A stretch of DNA of 64,000 nucleotides from Fimbriiglobus sp. (GCA_022841795.1 JALHQU010000007.1:1-64000); one strand, 5' to 3'. Shown: positions 32,155-40,943, counted from the first letter of the stretch. Numbers and translations are program-made. Notes: generated by a model from the sequence alone, not told the origin.

Positions 32155-33486
32155 ATGCGCCGACTCCTCGTCATCTTAGCCGCGGTGGGCGCGGCCGGCG
32201 GGCTGCCCGCCGCCGACCCGGCCAAACCGGGAGGACTGCCCGTGGCCGCCGACGCCGACGCCTGGAAGCAACTGCCCCGCAAGACCCCGCCGCTGCCGAT
32301 GTGGGCGCGAACGCTGGTCGGCCCTTTGCCCAAGACCACGGCCGCCATGCTCGAACTCGACCGCCTACACCGGGACGGCAACCCGCTCGGGGCGGTGCTG
32401 GCGGCCAAGCTGCGGTGGGCGGCGGCCGACGCCATCGGGTGCGAGTACGCCCGCAAGTCCGCCGAGTTCGACCTGAAACGGGCGAAGGTGCCACCGCCGG
32501 ATGTCGAGGCGTTCGTCGCCGGTACGGACAAGCCGACGGACGACGAGCGGCGGCTGCTCAAGCTGGCCCGCAAGCTGACCACGGCGGCGTACAAGATCAC
32601 CGACGCCGAGTTCGCCGCCGTGCTGGCCGACCTCGGGCCGGAGAAGACGATGGCCGTCGTCCACACCGTTGCGTACTGCAACTTCCACTATCGCATCCTG
32701 CTCGCCCTCGGGGCGGAGGTCGAAGCGAACGGCCCGCTCCCCCCGCCGGACGTGGCGTTCGACACCGACCCGAAGGGCAAGACCCCCGCCCCGCCGCGGG
32801 TCGAGTGGGCAGCACTGAAGGACAAGCCGCAGCCGACGGTGCCCGAGAAGTTCGCCTGGCCCGGCGACGGCGGGACGCTGGACGTGACCGCCAGCGTGGA
32901 GGCGCAGAAGGAGCGGACGAGCCGCATCCCGTTCCCGGAGAAGTGGCGGCTGGACCGGCTGACCGGGGACGCCAGGCGGATGGCCGACGCCATCCTGTGG
33001 AACACCTACAGCGCCGCATACCAGCCGGAGTTGACGAACGCCTGGTTCGTCTGCCTGCGGGCGTTCCAGGCCGAGGCGAAGCTGGACCGGGTGGCGGGGA
33101 ACTCGCTGTTCTGGGTGGTCACCCGGAGCAACGAGTGCTTCTATTGAATGGGGCACAGCCAAATGCTGCTCGCGGTCGCGGGCCTCAAAGACGACGAAGT
33201 GAAGGCGCGGGTGAAAGTGCTGGCGGGCGAGGACTGGAGTTCGTTCCCGGCCTACGAACGGCAGGCGCTGCGGTTCTCCGCCAAGCTGAGCCGGACGCCG
33301 GGCGAGGTGAAGCCGGCGGACGTGGCAGAGTTGGTGACGACGTTCGGCCCGGAGCGGACGGCCGACATCATCTGGTACATCGGGTGGTGCAACTACATGA
33401 CCCGTATCGCCGACGCCTTCCAGCTGCCGCTGGAGAAGGAGAACCCGTTCGTCGACCCGCCGCCGTCAGAGAAGAAGGACAAATGA
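32155..33486 (+). CDS. Exported AhpD-like tandem protein with in-frame TGA (candidate selenoprotein)
   Basis: A 443-residue reading frame if TGA 33145-33147 (codon 331) is read as selenocysteine. Residues 1-20 are a signal peptide (M-R-R-L-L-V-I-L-A-A). Two carboxymuconolactone-decarboxylase/AhpD-like repeats follow. Repeat 1 (about 63-205) has the degenerate active site G-C-E-Y-A and V-A-Y-C-N-F-H-Y-R-I. Repeat 2 (about 293-430) has E-C-F-Y-(TGA)-M-G-H and I-G-W-C-N-Y-M-T-R-I. Active AhpD-like proteins have CxxC with a following His; here it would read C328-x-x-U331 with H334. The frame continues past the TGA with full homology to repeat 1. ATG 33148 has no ribosome site at a normal distance, so a separate second gene is unlikely. 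A hairpin fitting the bacterial SECIS pattern follows. Expected role: extracytoplasmic peroxide or disulfide redox chemistry. Confidence 0.8.
33168..33183 (+). promoter_or_regulatory. Candidate bacterial SECIS stem-loop
   Basis: Within the reading frame, GCTCGC (33168-33173) pairs with GCGGGC (33178-33183; six pairs, one of them G-U) around the four-base loop GGTC. The first loop G lies 26 bases after the TGA, inside the usual 16-37 range for bacterial SECIS elements, and GGU in the apical loop is the feature bound by SelB in E. coli fdhF. A short stem in GC-rich DNA can occur by chance. Confidence 0.5.
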
Positions 33487-33699
33487 GCCGCGACGGGAAG
33501 GGTTGGGCCGGGGCGGAAAGCAGTGGAGCAATTTTCGCGTGGTGTAGGAATCGCCCTCCTTCCAGGTGACAGATTTCGGATGCGCCGCCACGCCGGGTGA
33601 ACTAGGTTTTCGCGCGGCACGAAGTTCGGCCCGGAAGGCCGGCCGGCCGCGGGGTGTATTCCGGAACACCCCCGATCCCGGCGACGGTAGTTCCCGCTC
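33487..33699. other. Intergenic gap, 213 bp
   Basis: No gene seen. It holds a short dyad, GTGT-ATTCCGGAA-CAC (about 33653-33668), and GC-rich sequence before the GGDEF gene. No clear -35/-10 pair was found. Confidence 0.5.
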
Positions 33700-35550
33700 A
33701 TGCCCCCTGCCCCGTTGCCCACGAACGAAGCCGACCGGCTGGACGCCCTCCGCCGGCTGGGCGTGCTCGACACCCCGCCGGAATCCGACTACGACGACCT
33801 GACCAAGTTGGCCGCCACCATCTGCGGCACCCCGATCTCGCTGGTCAGCCTGATCGACGCCGACCGTCAGTGGTTCAAATCCCGGCGCGGGATCGACGCC
33901 GCCGAGACGCCCCGTGACCAGGCGTTCTGCGCCCACGCCATCCACCGCCCCGAGTTGTTCGTCATACCGGACGCAACCGCCGACGAGCGGTTCGCCGACA
34001 ACCCGCTGGTGACGGGCGACCCCCGCATCCGGTTCTACGCCGGCATGCCGCTGGCTACCCCGGACGGGTTCCCGCTCGGCACCCTGTGCGTCATCGACCG
34101 CACCCCCCGCACCCTGACCGCCGAGCAGCAGGACGCCCTGCGGGTGCTCGCCCGGCAGGTGGTGGCGAACCTGCTGTTGCGGAAGCAGGTGGCCGACCTG
34201 GAGCGGGCGGAGGTCGCCCGGCGGGCGAGCGACGAGCGGTTCCGGGCCATCTTCGACTCGACGTTCCAGTACATCGGCCTGCTCGCCCCGGACGGCACCA
34301 TCCTGGAAGCGAACCGCACCGCCCTGACGTCCGCCGGCGTCACCCTGGCCGATGTGGTCGGGGTGCCGTTCGAGGAGGCGGTGTGGTGGAGCCACAACCC
34401 GGACCTGCAGGCGCTGCTGAAGCACGGCATCGCGCAGGCGGCCCGCGGCGAGTTCGTGCGGTTCGAAGCCACCCACCCGCTGGCCGACGGCACCCTGGCC
34501 ACCATCGACTTCTCCCTCACCCCCATCCGGGACGCGAGCGGGGCGGTGGTGCTGCTGGTGCCCGAAGGGCGGGACGTGACCGACCGCAAGCGGGCGGAGG
34601 ATCGGCTGCGGGCGAGCGAGGAGCGGTTCCGGGCGGTGGTCGAGCAGGCGGCCGACGCGGTGTTCCTGCACGACGCGAGCGGGGTGGTGGCGGACGTGAA
34701 CCGGCGGGCGTGCGACAGCCTGGGGTACACGCGGGACGAGCTGATGGGCATGTCGTTCCGCGGGTTCGACCCGTTCCTGTCGGCCGCCGACCACGCCCGG
34801 CTGACCGCCGAACTGGGTACCGACCCGCACGCCGGCCGGTCCGTCCACTTCCAGTCCCGGCACCGGCGGAAGGACGGGGCGGTGTTCCCGGTGGAGGTGC
34901 GGATGGGACTGGTCGAGCTGAACGGCCGCCCGCACCGCCTGTCCATCGCCCGCGACACGTCCGAGCAGGTGGCGTACCAGGAGCGACTGCTCATGTACCA
35001 GCAGGAGCTGGAGCGGGCGAACGCCCGGCTGTGGGCGCAGGCCACCACCGACCGGCTGACCGGGGTGAAGAACCGGGCGGCGTTCAACGACAAGCTGGGC
35101 GAGGAGTTCGACCGGGCGGTGCGGTACGGCCACCCGCTGAGCGTGGTGCTGCTGGACGTGGACCACTTCAAGCCGTTCAACGACACGTTCGGCCACCCGG
35201 CCGGGGACGACGTGCTGCGGCGGGTGGCCGGGCTGCTCCAGCACACCGTGCGGGCCACCGACACCGTCGCCCGGTACGGCGGGGAGGAGTTCGTCATCCT
35301 GCTGCCGGACACCGACTACGCCGGGGCGATGGTGCTGGCCGAGCGGTGCCGGCGGGCGGTGTCCGGGGCCAGCTGGGACAAGCGGCCGGTCACCATCAGC
35401 GTCGGGGTGAGTACGCTCAGCCCGACCACCGCCGCCGCCGCCGCCCTGGTGAAAGAAGCCGACGACGCCCTGTACTGCTCCAAGCACGCCGGCCGCAACC
35501 GGGTGAGCTACGGCAGCGGCACCCTGCCCATGCCCGCCCTGCGGACGTGA
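33700..35550 (+). CDS. Diguanylate cyclase with GAF and two PAS sensor domains
   Basis: A 616-residue soluble signalling enzyme making cyclic-di-GMP from two GTP. Order: GAF about 10-165 (R-L-D-A-L-R-R-L-G-V-L-D-T-P, the common 'GAF before PAS/GGDEF' start); PAS 1 about 180-300; PAS 2 about 305-430 (E-E-R-F-R-A-V-V-E-Q-A-A-D-A-V); a short coiled linker; GGDEF about 445-610 (T-D-R-L-T-G-V-K-N-R). The active site is R-Y-G-G-E-E-F near residue 528, and R-A-T-D lies exactly five residues before GG, the RxxD inhibitory site for product feedback. No EAL domain and no membrane segment. Ligands of the sensor domains are unknown. Confidence 0.93.
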   Translation: MPPAPLPTNEADRLDALRRLGVLDTPPESDYDDLTKLAATICGTPISLVSLIDADRQWFKSRRGIDAAETPRDQAFCAHAIHRPELFVIPDATADERFADNPLVTGDPRIRFYAGMPLATPDGFPLGTLCVIDRTPRTLTAEQQDALRVLARQVVANLLLRKQVADLERAEVARRASDERFRAIFDSTFQYIGLLAPDGTILEANRTALTSAGVTLADVVGVPFEEAVWWSHNPDLQALLKHGIAQAARGEFVRFEATHPLADGTLATIDFSLTPIRDASGAVVLLVPEGRDVTDRKRAEDRLRASEERFRAVVEQAADAVFLHDASGVVADVNRRACDSLGYTRDELMGMSFRGFDPFLSAADHARLTAELGTDPHAGRSVHFQSRHRRKDGAVFPVEVRMGLVELNGRPHRLSIARDTSEQVAYQERLLMYQQELERANARLWAQATTDRLTGVKNRAAFNDKLGEEFDRAVRYGHPLSVVLLDVDHFKPFNDTFGHPAGDDVLRRVAGLLQHTVRATDTVARYGGEEFVILLPDTDYAGAMVLAERCRRAVSGASWDKRPVTISVGVSTLSPTTAAAAALVKEADDALYCSKHAGRNRVSYGSGTLPMPALRT

Positions 35551-35650
35551 GCCGGCGTTTCCCCTTCCGCCACCGCCCCCGCCGACTACACTGACAGTTG
35601 CTACCGCCGGCCCGACCTCGGGCCGGTTCGCATTTCGGGTACCCCGCACG

Positions 35651-37063
35651 ATGGCCGCCAAGAGCAAGCCGAAGTCGAAAAGCCTGCCGCTCACCAGCGA
35701 GGTCGCCGCCCCCGCCGGCAAGGGCAGCTACGCCTTCATCAGCCTCGGCTGTCCGAAGAACCTCGTCGATTCCGAGCGGATGCTCGGCAAACTGGCCCAG
35801 GACGGGTACGCCCTACAACCCGACGCCGACGGGGCGGACGTGGTGGTGGTGAACACCTGCGGGTTCATCGAGCCGGCCCGGCAGGAGTCGCTCGGCGTCA
35901 TCCGCGAGATGCTGGCGCTGAAGAAGGCCGGGCGGGTCGGGTCGGTCGTCGTCGCCGGGTGTATGGCCGAACGGCAGCGGGAAGTGCTGCTGGAGCAGGT
36001 GCCGGAGGTGGACCAGATCGTCGGCGTGTTCGGGCGGGAAGAGATCACCGAGGTGGTGGACCGGGCGGTGGCGCACATCACCGAGCAGCGGAGCGTGTTC
36101 CGCCCGGCCCCGGTGCGGGCGCTCGAGGACACCGCCCGCCTGCGGATCACCCCGCGGCACTACGCCTACCTGAAGATCAGCGAGGGGTGCGACCGGCTGT
36201 GTACCTACTGTGCCATCCCAAAGATGCGGGGCAAGCACGTCACCAAGCCGATTGAAGAGGTGTTGAAGGAGGCCCGCGAGCTGGCCGCCGACGGGGTGCG
36301 GGAGCTCATCATCGTCGCCCAGGACACGACGTACTACGGGATGGACCTGTACGGCAAGGTGCGGCTGGCCGAGCTGCTCCGCGAGATGGACCAACTCGAC
36401 GGCATCGAGTGGATTCGCATCCTGTACGCCTACCCGGAACACATCGGCGACGACCTGTTGGAGACATTGGGCGGCGCCAAGAAGATTATCCCGTACCTGG
36501 ACATGCCGCTCCAGCACATCAACGACCGGATGCTGCGGCGGATGATCCGCCGGGTGGACCGGGCCGCGACCGAGACGCTGCTGGCGAAGCTGCGGGCGGC
36601 GTGGCCGAACCTGGCCATGCGGACGACGTTCATCGTCGGCTTCCCCGGCGAGACGGAGGCCGAGTACGAGGAGCTGAAGCAGTTCGTGGCCGACCAGAAG
36701 TTCGAGCGGGTGGGCGTGTTCCCGTACTCACTCGAACCCGGCACCCCGGCCGAGAAGATGGACGGCCACCTGCCCGAAGAGGTGAAGCAGGCCCGCGTCG
36801 CCGGAATCATGGAGGTGCAGCAGCGGATCGCGTTCGACTTCGCCCAGCGGCAGATCGGCACCGAGCAGACGGTACTGATCGACGGCCCGGACCCGGAGTT
36901 CGTCAACCACTCCCGCGGGCGGACCACCGCCGACAGCCCGGACATTGACTGCGAGGTGCGGGTGAAGGGGAAGAACCTGAAGTCCGGCGACTTCGTGACC
37001 GCCAAGATCACCGCCGCCGACGGGTACGACCTGGTGGGCAAGGCGATCGGGTCGGCGTGGTAG
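35651..37063 (+). CDS. rimO: Ribosomal protein S12 methylthiotransferase RimO
   Basis: A 470-residue radical-SAM enzyme that methylthiolates an Asp of ribosomal protein S12. The N-terminal UPF0004 domain supplies the auxiliary 4Fe-4S Cys residues (S-L-G-C-P-K-N-L-V-D-S-E, V-N-T-C-G-F-I and A-G-C-M-A-E). The radical-SAM cluster is C-D-R-L-C-T-Y-C near residue 180. A C-terminal TRAM domain completes it. L-G-C-P-K-N-L-V-D-S-E and D-M-P-L-Q-H separate RimO from MiaB. The first 25 residues (Lys/Ser-rich) are an extra tail. About 100 bp after the GGDEF gene, on the same strand. Confidence 0.95.
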   Translation: MAAKSKPKSKSLPLTSEVAAPAGKGSYAFISLGCPKNLVDSERMLGKLAQDGYALQPDADGADVVVVNTCGFIEPARQESLGVIREMLALKKAGRVGSVVVAGCMAERQREVLLEQVPEVDQIVGVFGREEITEVVDRAVAHITEQRSVFRPAPVRALEDTARLRITPRHYAYLKISEGCDRLCTYCAIPKMRGKHVTKPIEEVLKEARELAADGVRELIIVAQDTTYYGMDLYGKVRLAELLREMDQLDGIEWIRILYAYPEHIGDDLLETLGGAKKIIPYLDMPLQHINDRMLRRMIRRVDRAATETLLAKLRAAWPNLAMRTTFIVGFPGETEAEYEELKQFVADQKFERVGVFPYSLEPGTPAEKMDGHLPEEVKQARVAGIMEVQQRIAFDFAQRQIGTEQTVLIDGPDPEFVNHSRGRTTADSPDIDCEVRVKGKNLKSGDFVTAKITAADGYDLVGKAIGSAW

Positions 37064-37112
37064 AATGCGGGGTAGGTGCCGCCAGCCGAGCGGCACCCGT
37101 GGAGGTGACGCG

Positions 37113-37391
37113 ATGGAACTCCCGGTACTGATAGAGCGAGTGGGGGCAAACGGGTTTTTGGCCCGCGACCCGTTCGGCCGATCCGCCACCGGCCCGACGG
37201 CCGGTGACGCGGTTGCGGCATTGCGAGCGGTGGTGGCGACCGGCGGAGAGGTGCTGCCGCTGCTCGCGCCGGCGGTGAACCCGCTGATGAAGTGGGCGGG
37301 CACCTGGGAGAACGACCCGCACCTGGATGACTTCCGGAAGGCGGTGGAACAATACCGACTCGACCGAGATGCCGATCCGGACGCCCTGTGA
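37113..37391 (+). CDS. Antitoxin of a PIN-domain toxin-antitoxin pair
   Basis: A 92-residue small protein. GGAGGTG lies just upstream of ATG 37113. Its TGA overlaps the toxin ATG by one base, the usual coupled arrangement. The C-terminal part (N-D-P-H-L-D-D-F-R-K-A-V-E-Q-Y-R) is the acidic/helical type that wraps a PIN toxin. It expectedly neutralises the toxin and represses the operon, but no DNA-binding motif is clear to me; the N-terminal half could be a HicB-like sheet. Confidence 0.8.
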   Translation: MELPVLIERVGANGFLARDPFGRSATGPTAGDAVAALRAVVATGGEVLPLLAPAVNPLMKWAGTWENDPHLDDFRKAVEQYRLDRDADPDAL

Positions 37392-37810
37392 TGCCGCTGC
37401 ACGCCCTCGACACCGACACCCTCACGCACTTCCGCGCCAACCACCCGAAGGTGGTAGCGCGGGTGGCCGCCACACCACCGCAAGACATCGCGTCCACCGT
37501 CATCTCGCTCGAAGAGCAATTGAGCGGGTGGTACGCGCTCACCAAAGTAGCCAAGACGCCGGCTCAACTCGAACACGCCTACCGGAAGCTGGCGGAGGTG
37601 GTGGAGTTCTTCCAGGACATGCCGCTCTTGCCGTTCACCGTGACGGCCATTACCCGATACCAGGGGTTGGTCAAACTGAACCTGAACGTGCGGAAGAACG
37701 ACCTCCGCATCGCGGCCATCGCCCTGGAACACACCGCGAAGGTGGTGACGGCGAACGTTCGAGACTTCAGCCGGGTGCCGGGGTTGAGCGTGGAAGACTG
37801 GACGGTGTGA
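37391..37810 (+). CDS. PIN-domain ribonuclease toxin (VapC-type)
   Basis: A 139-residue Mg-dependent endoribonuclease, expected to cleave tRNA or rRNA under stress. PIN carboxylates are in place: A-L-D-T-D-T-L-T near the N-terminus, S-L-E-E-Q-L-S-G-W, K-N-D-L-R-I-A-A-I-A-L and V-T-A-N-V-R-D-F. It is coupled to the antitoxin by a one-base overlap. The last 44 bases overlap the 3' end of the hydrolase gene on the opposite strand. Confidence 0.88.
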   Translation: MPLHALDTDTLTHFRANHPKVVARVAATPPQDIASTVISLEEQLSGWYALTKVAKTPAQLEHAYRKLAEVVEFFQDMPLLPFTVTAITRYQGLVKLNLNVRKNDLRIAAIALEHTAKVVTANVRDFSRVPGLSVEDWTV

Positions 37811-39017
37811 ACCACTCCCCCACCTGTCGTAGCACCTCGTCGGTCTGGGCGAAGAACAGGAAGTGTGTGCCGATCGGATCGCGGTGGACGGTAACGTCCG
37901 CCCCGGCGGATCGCAGCGCTTCAACCCCCTTCCCCACGCTCGCCGGGGTGACGTGCCGGTCCTTCTCGCCCTGGATCACCAGCACCCGCCGACCGGCGAA
38001 CGCCTCGCCCGCCAGCACCGTCGGCTCCATCGTGGCGGACAGGAAGATCAGGCCGGCGAACGTGTCGGGCATGACCACCGCCGCCCGCTCCACGCCGGCC
38101 CCGCCCTGACTCAGCCCGGCCAGGTACACCCGCCGCGGGTCGATTTCAGCGAAGTGTTCGACGGCGTAGTTCACCACGCGTTCCACGCACCGCGGCGAGT
38201 CCGGGTGTTCCCAGTTGCCGTACCCGAAGCTGGGGCAGACGACGACCAGCCGGTGGGCGTCGGCGAACTCGCGGAGCAGGTGCGGGAACAGCAGCGAGTT
38301 GCCGCCGTGCCCGTGCAGGAACACGAGTAACCCGCACTTTTCCTGTGGTACTTGTGGCACCGGCGGCCCGCCGGTGTTCGGTCTGTACACGAGCAGGTGG
38401 CCGTGGTCCGGGCGGAACACCTTACCCCAGACGGCGAGCGGCCACGCCGGCGGAATGTCGCGGAAGTCCGGCGCCTCCCTCAACTCTTCGAGCAGAATGC
38501 CCGCCCGCTCGCGGATTGCTCGCGCTTCCTTCCGTGATATGCGGAAGTCGAGCCGCGTGCCGAGTTGCACCGCGAGCCGCAGCCAGTCCTGCTCGTCGAG
38601 GACCGCCATCTGCCAGCGGAACAGGTACGTCGGCCCGAGGAAGATCGAACGCACCCCGGCGGTGTCCGAGCGGTACGCGGGGAGAGACAGGATCAGGAAC
38701 AGCACCGCGATTGTGGCCCACAGGCAAGCGAACGGGAGCAACAGCAGCGACAGGAGGAACGCCCACTCGAAAGGCCAACGCGGCAGGCCGAGTGGCGGCG
38801 GTGGCTCAGGCGGCACGCCGGGGCCGACTACGACCACCGCGGTCGTGAACGTTAGGTCCATGACCGCGAGTGACGCTGTAGCCACAAAGGCGGACAGCAG
38901 GAAAACGCCTACCGCCCGCGCGCGCCACGTCCGGGCGAACAACAGCAGCAGCGGGGCGGCCAGCACCACCGCCAGCCGCAGGCCCCACACGGCGACGACA
39001 TCGAGGAAGCGGATCAT
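37767..39017 (-). CDS. Membrane-anchored alpha/beta-hydrolase
   Basis: A 416-residue protein. The N-terminal 130 residues hold about three hydrophobic segments (L-R-L-A-V-V-L-A-A-P-L-L-L-L, G-V-F-L-L-S-A-F-V-A-T, W-A-F-L-L-S-L-L-L-L-P-F). The C-terminal half is a serine hydrolase with F-L-H-G-H-G-G-N-S (oxyanion), L-A-G-L-S-Q-G-G-A-G (nucleophile), Q-G-E-K-D-R-H-V (acid) and I-G-T-H-F (His). ATG 39017 overlaps the aldo/keto reductase stop by four bases (ATGA), so the two are coupled; an in-frame GTG at 39041 is the alternative start. Substrate unknown. Confidence 0.8.
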   Translation of the reverse strand: MIRFLDVVAVWGLRLAVVLAAPLLLLFARTWRARAVGVFLLSAFVATASLAVMDLTFTTAVVVVGPGVPPEPPPPLGLPRWPFEWAFLLSLLLLPFACLWATIAVLFLILSLPAYRSDTAGVRSIFLGPTYLFRWQMAVLDEQDWLRLAVQLGTRLDFRISRKEARAIRERAGILLEELREAPDFRDIPPAWPLAVWGKVFRPDHGHLLVYRPNTGGPPVPQVPQEKCGLLVFLHGHGGNSLLFPHLLREFADAHRLVVVCPSFGYGNWEHPDSPRCVERVVNYAVEHFAEIDPRRVYLAGLSQGGAGVERAAVVMPDTFAGLIFLSATMEPTVLAGEAFAGRRVLVIQGEKDRHVTPASVGKGVEALRSAGADVTVHRDPIGTHFLFFAQTDEVLRQVGEWFTPSSLPRSTPAPG

Positions 39018-39946
39018 CCGGTCCACTTCCCGCTCGGCCACGTTCGGTTCCGCACCGAGGCCAGAACCGCTTGCACATCAGCGAGCAACAGCGGGTCGAT
39101 CGGCGTGGTCACCGCTCGCAGGTTGGTGTTCAACTCATCCATCGTCGCGGCACCAGTGATTGTGGACGGAATCCGCGGCTCACCCAGACAGAACTGCATC
39201 CCCAGGAAGCTGATGTCCGCCCCGCGGGTGCGGCAGAGTTCTGCTGCAAAGCCGCAAGCGGCTTTGATGTCAGCCCCACCGGGGTGCCACGGTTGCGGCC
39301 CCTGGTTCGTGAGCAGGCCCATCCCCAGCGGGCTGGCGTTCAGCACCCCCACGCCGTGCGTCTCGGCGGTCGGCAGCAACTCCGTCAGCAGCGTCTGGTC
39401 TTGCAGGTTGAAGTGGCAGTACGAGATGACCACGTCCAGGTTGCACCGCTCGATCGCCCGCCGCAGCAGCCCGAGCGGGTAGCACGACATGCCGACGAAC
39501 CGCGCCTTGCCCTCCTTCTTCAGCTGGTGCAGCACGTCGGCGGTGTCGGTGAACACCCGCTCGAAGTCGTCGGCGTACTCGATGTCGTGGGCGAGCAGAA
39601 TTTCGACGTGATCGGTGCGAAGCCGCTTCAGTGACTGCTCGAAGCACGCCCGCATCCCGGCCGGGGTGAAGTCGAACACATCCCGGTCCAGCCGCCCGGC
39701 CTTCGTGCAGATAGCAACTTTGTCTCGCCACCCGCCACTCAGCACCTCGCCGAGGATCGTCTCGGACGTACCGCGACCGTAGAAGGCGGACGTGTCGATC
39801 AGGTTCACCCCGGCGTCGATGGCGGCGTGAACCACGCTCGCGGCCTGGGCCACGCTCACCGGGCCGTACTGCTGGCCGAACTGGGCGCCGCCGAGCGACA
39901 GGGCCGACACGGACAGCCCGGTGCGGCCGAGGGGGTTCGTGTTCAT
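39014..39946 (-). CDS. Aldo/keto reductase
   Basis: A 310-residue NADPH-dependent oxidoreductase of the AKR superfamily (L-galactose-dehydrogenase-like branch). It begins M-N-T-N-P-L-G-R-T-G-L-S-V-S. Catalytic residues follow the AKR order: D-T-S-A-F-Y-G-R (Asp, Tyr), C-T-K-A-G (Lys) and L-L-A-H-D-I (His). It is coupled by ATGA to the downstream membrane hydrolase. ATG 39946 is chosen because it starts the conserved region directly. Confidence 0.9.
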   Translation of the reverse strand: MNTNPLGRTGLSVSALSLGGAQFGQQYGPVSVAQAASVVHAAIDAGVNLIDTSAFYGRGTSETILGEVLSGGWRDKVAICTKAGRLDRDVFDFTPAGMRACFEQSLKRLRTDHVEILLAHDIEYADDFERVFTDTADVLHQLKKEGKARFVGMSCYPLGLLRRAIERCNLDVVISYCHFNLQDQTLLTELLPTAETHGVGVLNASPLGMGLLTNQGPQPWHPGGADIKAACGFAAELCRTRGADISFLGMQFCLGEPRIPSTITGAATMDELNTNLRAVTTPIDPLLLADVQAVLASVRNRTWPSGKWTG

Positions 39947-40348
39947 GGCGTGAGTGTATCGCACGCCGGAAGGGAAAGCACGGCCCGGTCGGGTCTACCA
40001 CCCGACCGGGCCGGACCGACACCGCGCTGGGCGAAACGCGGGGCCGGTCAGCCGTCCGGGGGCCGGGGCGTTGGCCCTCACCGGACTCCTGCTCGTGCGT
40101 CGAGACGAAGAATCTACGCGAACACCGGAGGTGTTTTGCGCGGCCGTTCGAGCTATTGAGGCGGGGCTTGGCCGACGGGCGGGTCGAACTCGTCACCGTG
40201 CCTGACGGAGAATCCTACAACACGATGCACAGACTTCTCACCGCCGGCCGGCGGTTTTTTCGGATTCGGCACCGGCCCGAAAAAGCAAAGAAGGGCACGG
40301 CGGCCGCCGTGCCCTTCTGATATGGAATCGGCCGAAGGAGCGGCCGGT
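39947..40348. other. Gap of about 400 bp with three hairpins
   Basis: No convincing gene. Hairpin 39981-40013 (perfect 14-bp arms, 5-base loop) lies just upstream of the aldo/keto reductase. A plus-strand terminator-like hairpin at 40240-40260 (ACCGCC-GGCC-GGCGGT then T6) has no clear plus-strand gene before it. A plus-strand frame around 40141-40240 looks mildly protein-like but has no start. The third hairpin (40275-40318) terminates yacG. Confidence 0.6.
40275..40318 (-). terminator. Rho-independent terminator after yacG
   Basis: A 30-base palindrome (40289-40318, AGAAGGGCACGGC arms). On the minus strand it is followed by TTTGCTTTTTCGG. It ends the whole chaperone/yacG gene run about 30 bases after the yacG stop. 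Confidence 0.85.
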
Positions 40349-40546
40349 TCAACGGTCGGCGTCCGGGTCGGCGGGGGACGAGCGGTCGTCGCTCGGCCCG
40401 GCCCCGGAGGTCAGCTTGTAGTCCTCGCCCAGCCACCGGCCGAGGTCGATGGTGCGGCACCGCTTCCCGCAGAACGGGTACTCCGGGTACTCGCTCCAGT
40501 CGCCCGGCATGGCGGCGTCGCAGATCGGACAACGCACACTAGTCAT
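40349..40546 (-). CDS. yacG: YacG-family zinc-binding DNA gyrase inhibitor
   Basis: A 65-residue zinc protein with C-P-I-C and C-G-K-R-C, plus I-D-L-G-R-W-L, the YacG signature. E. coli YacG binds GyrB and inhibits gyrase. ATG 40546 starts the conserved part directly. It is the last gene of the chaperone run, followed by a clear terminator. Confidence 0.9.
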   Translation of the reverse strand: MTSVRCPICDAAMPGDWSEYPEYPFCGKRCRTIDLGRWLGEDYKLTSGAGPSDDRSSPADPDADR

Positions 40547-40588
40547 CGGTTCGCCCCGCCCCAAACTTCGGGCTTTTTCCCACCTACC

Positions 40589-40933
40589 TTACTTGCCGCC
40601 CTTCTTCCCCTTACCGCCCCCGCCGGCCTTCTTGCCCGTATCCGCGGCCGGGGTTTCGGTGGCCGCGGGTGTAGTCGTCTCGGCCGGCTTCGTCTCGGCG
40701 GGTTTGGCGGCATCGGTGTCGGCCTTCGCCTTCTCCTGGTAGTCGGTCCCGCGGTTGTAGTCCGTCTCGTAGAACCCGGACCCCTTGAACACGATGGCCG
40801 CGCCGGTGCCGATCAGCCGCCGCAGCTTCTTCTTCTTGCACTTCGGGCAGGTGGTCAGGTGGTCGTCGTGGAACGACTGCCACTGCTCGAAGGCGTGGTC
40901 GCAGGCATCGCAGACGTAGTCGTAGGTGGGCAT
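40589..40933 (-). CDS. FmdB-type zinc-ribbon protein
   Basis: A 114-residue protein. Residues 1-50 are the FmdB zinc ribbon (M-P-T-Y-D-Y-V-C-D-A-C, then C-P-K-C-K-K-K-K-L-R-R) with F-K-G-S-G-F-Y-E-T-D-Y. The tail is an Ala/Thr/Lys/Gly low-complexity region. This small regulator family is often encoded beside grpE/dnaJ in planctomycetes; its role is unclear. It sits between grpE (with a perfect palindrome in the gap) and yacG. Confidence 0.87.
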   Translation of the reverse strand: MPTYDYVCDACDHAFEQWQSFHDDHLTTCPKCKKKKLRRLIGTGAAIVFKGSGFYETDYNRGTDYQEKAKADTDAAKPAETKPAETTTPAATETPAADTGKKAGGGGKGKKGGK

Positions 40934-40943
40934 GGCTGCTTCC

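Noticed and set aside
33148-33486. A separate gene starting at ATG 33148 right after the TGA
   Set aside because: It would begin in the middle of an AhpD active-site motif, lacks a ribosome site at normal spacing, and leaves the upstream protein cut just before its catalytic residue. One frame with TGA recoding fits better.
40108-40319. Plus-strand reading frame with a protein-like stretch (L-A-D-G-R-V-E-L-V-T-V-P-D-G)
   Set aside because: No start codon or ribosome site, runs through a hairpin with T6 and into the yacG terminator. Possibly a gene remnant, but not supportable as a gene.
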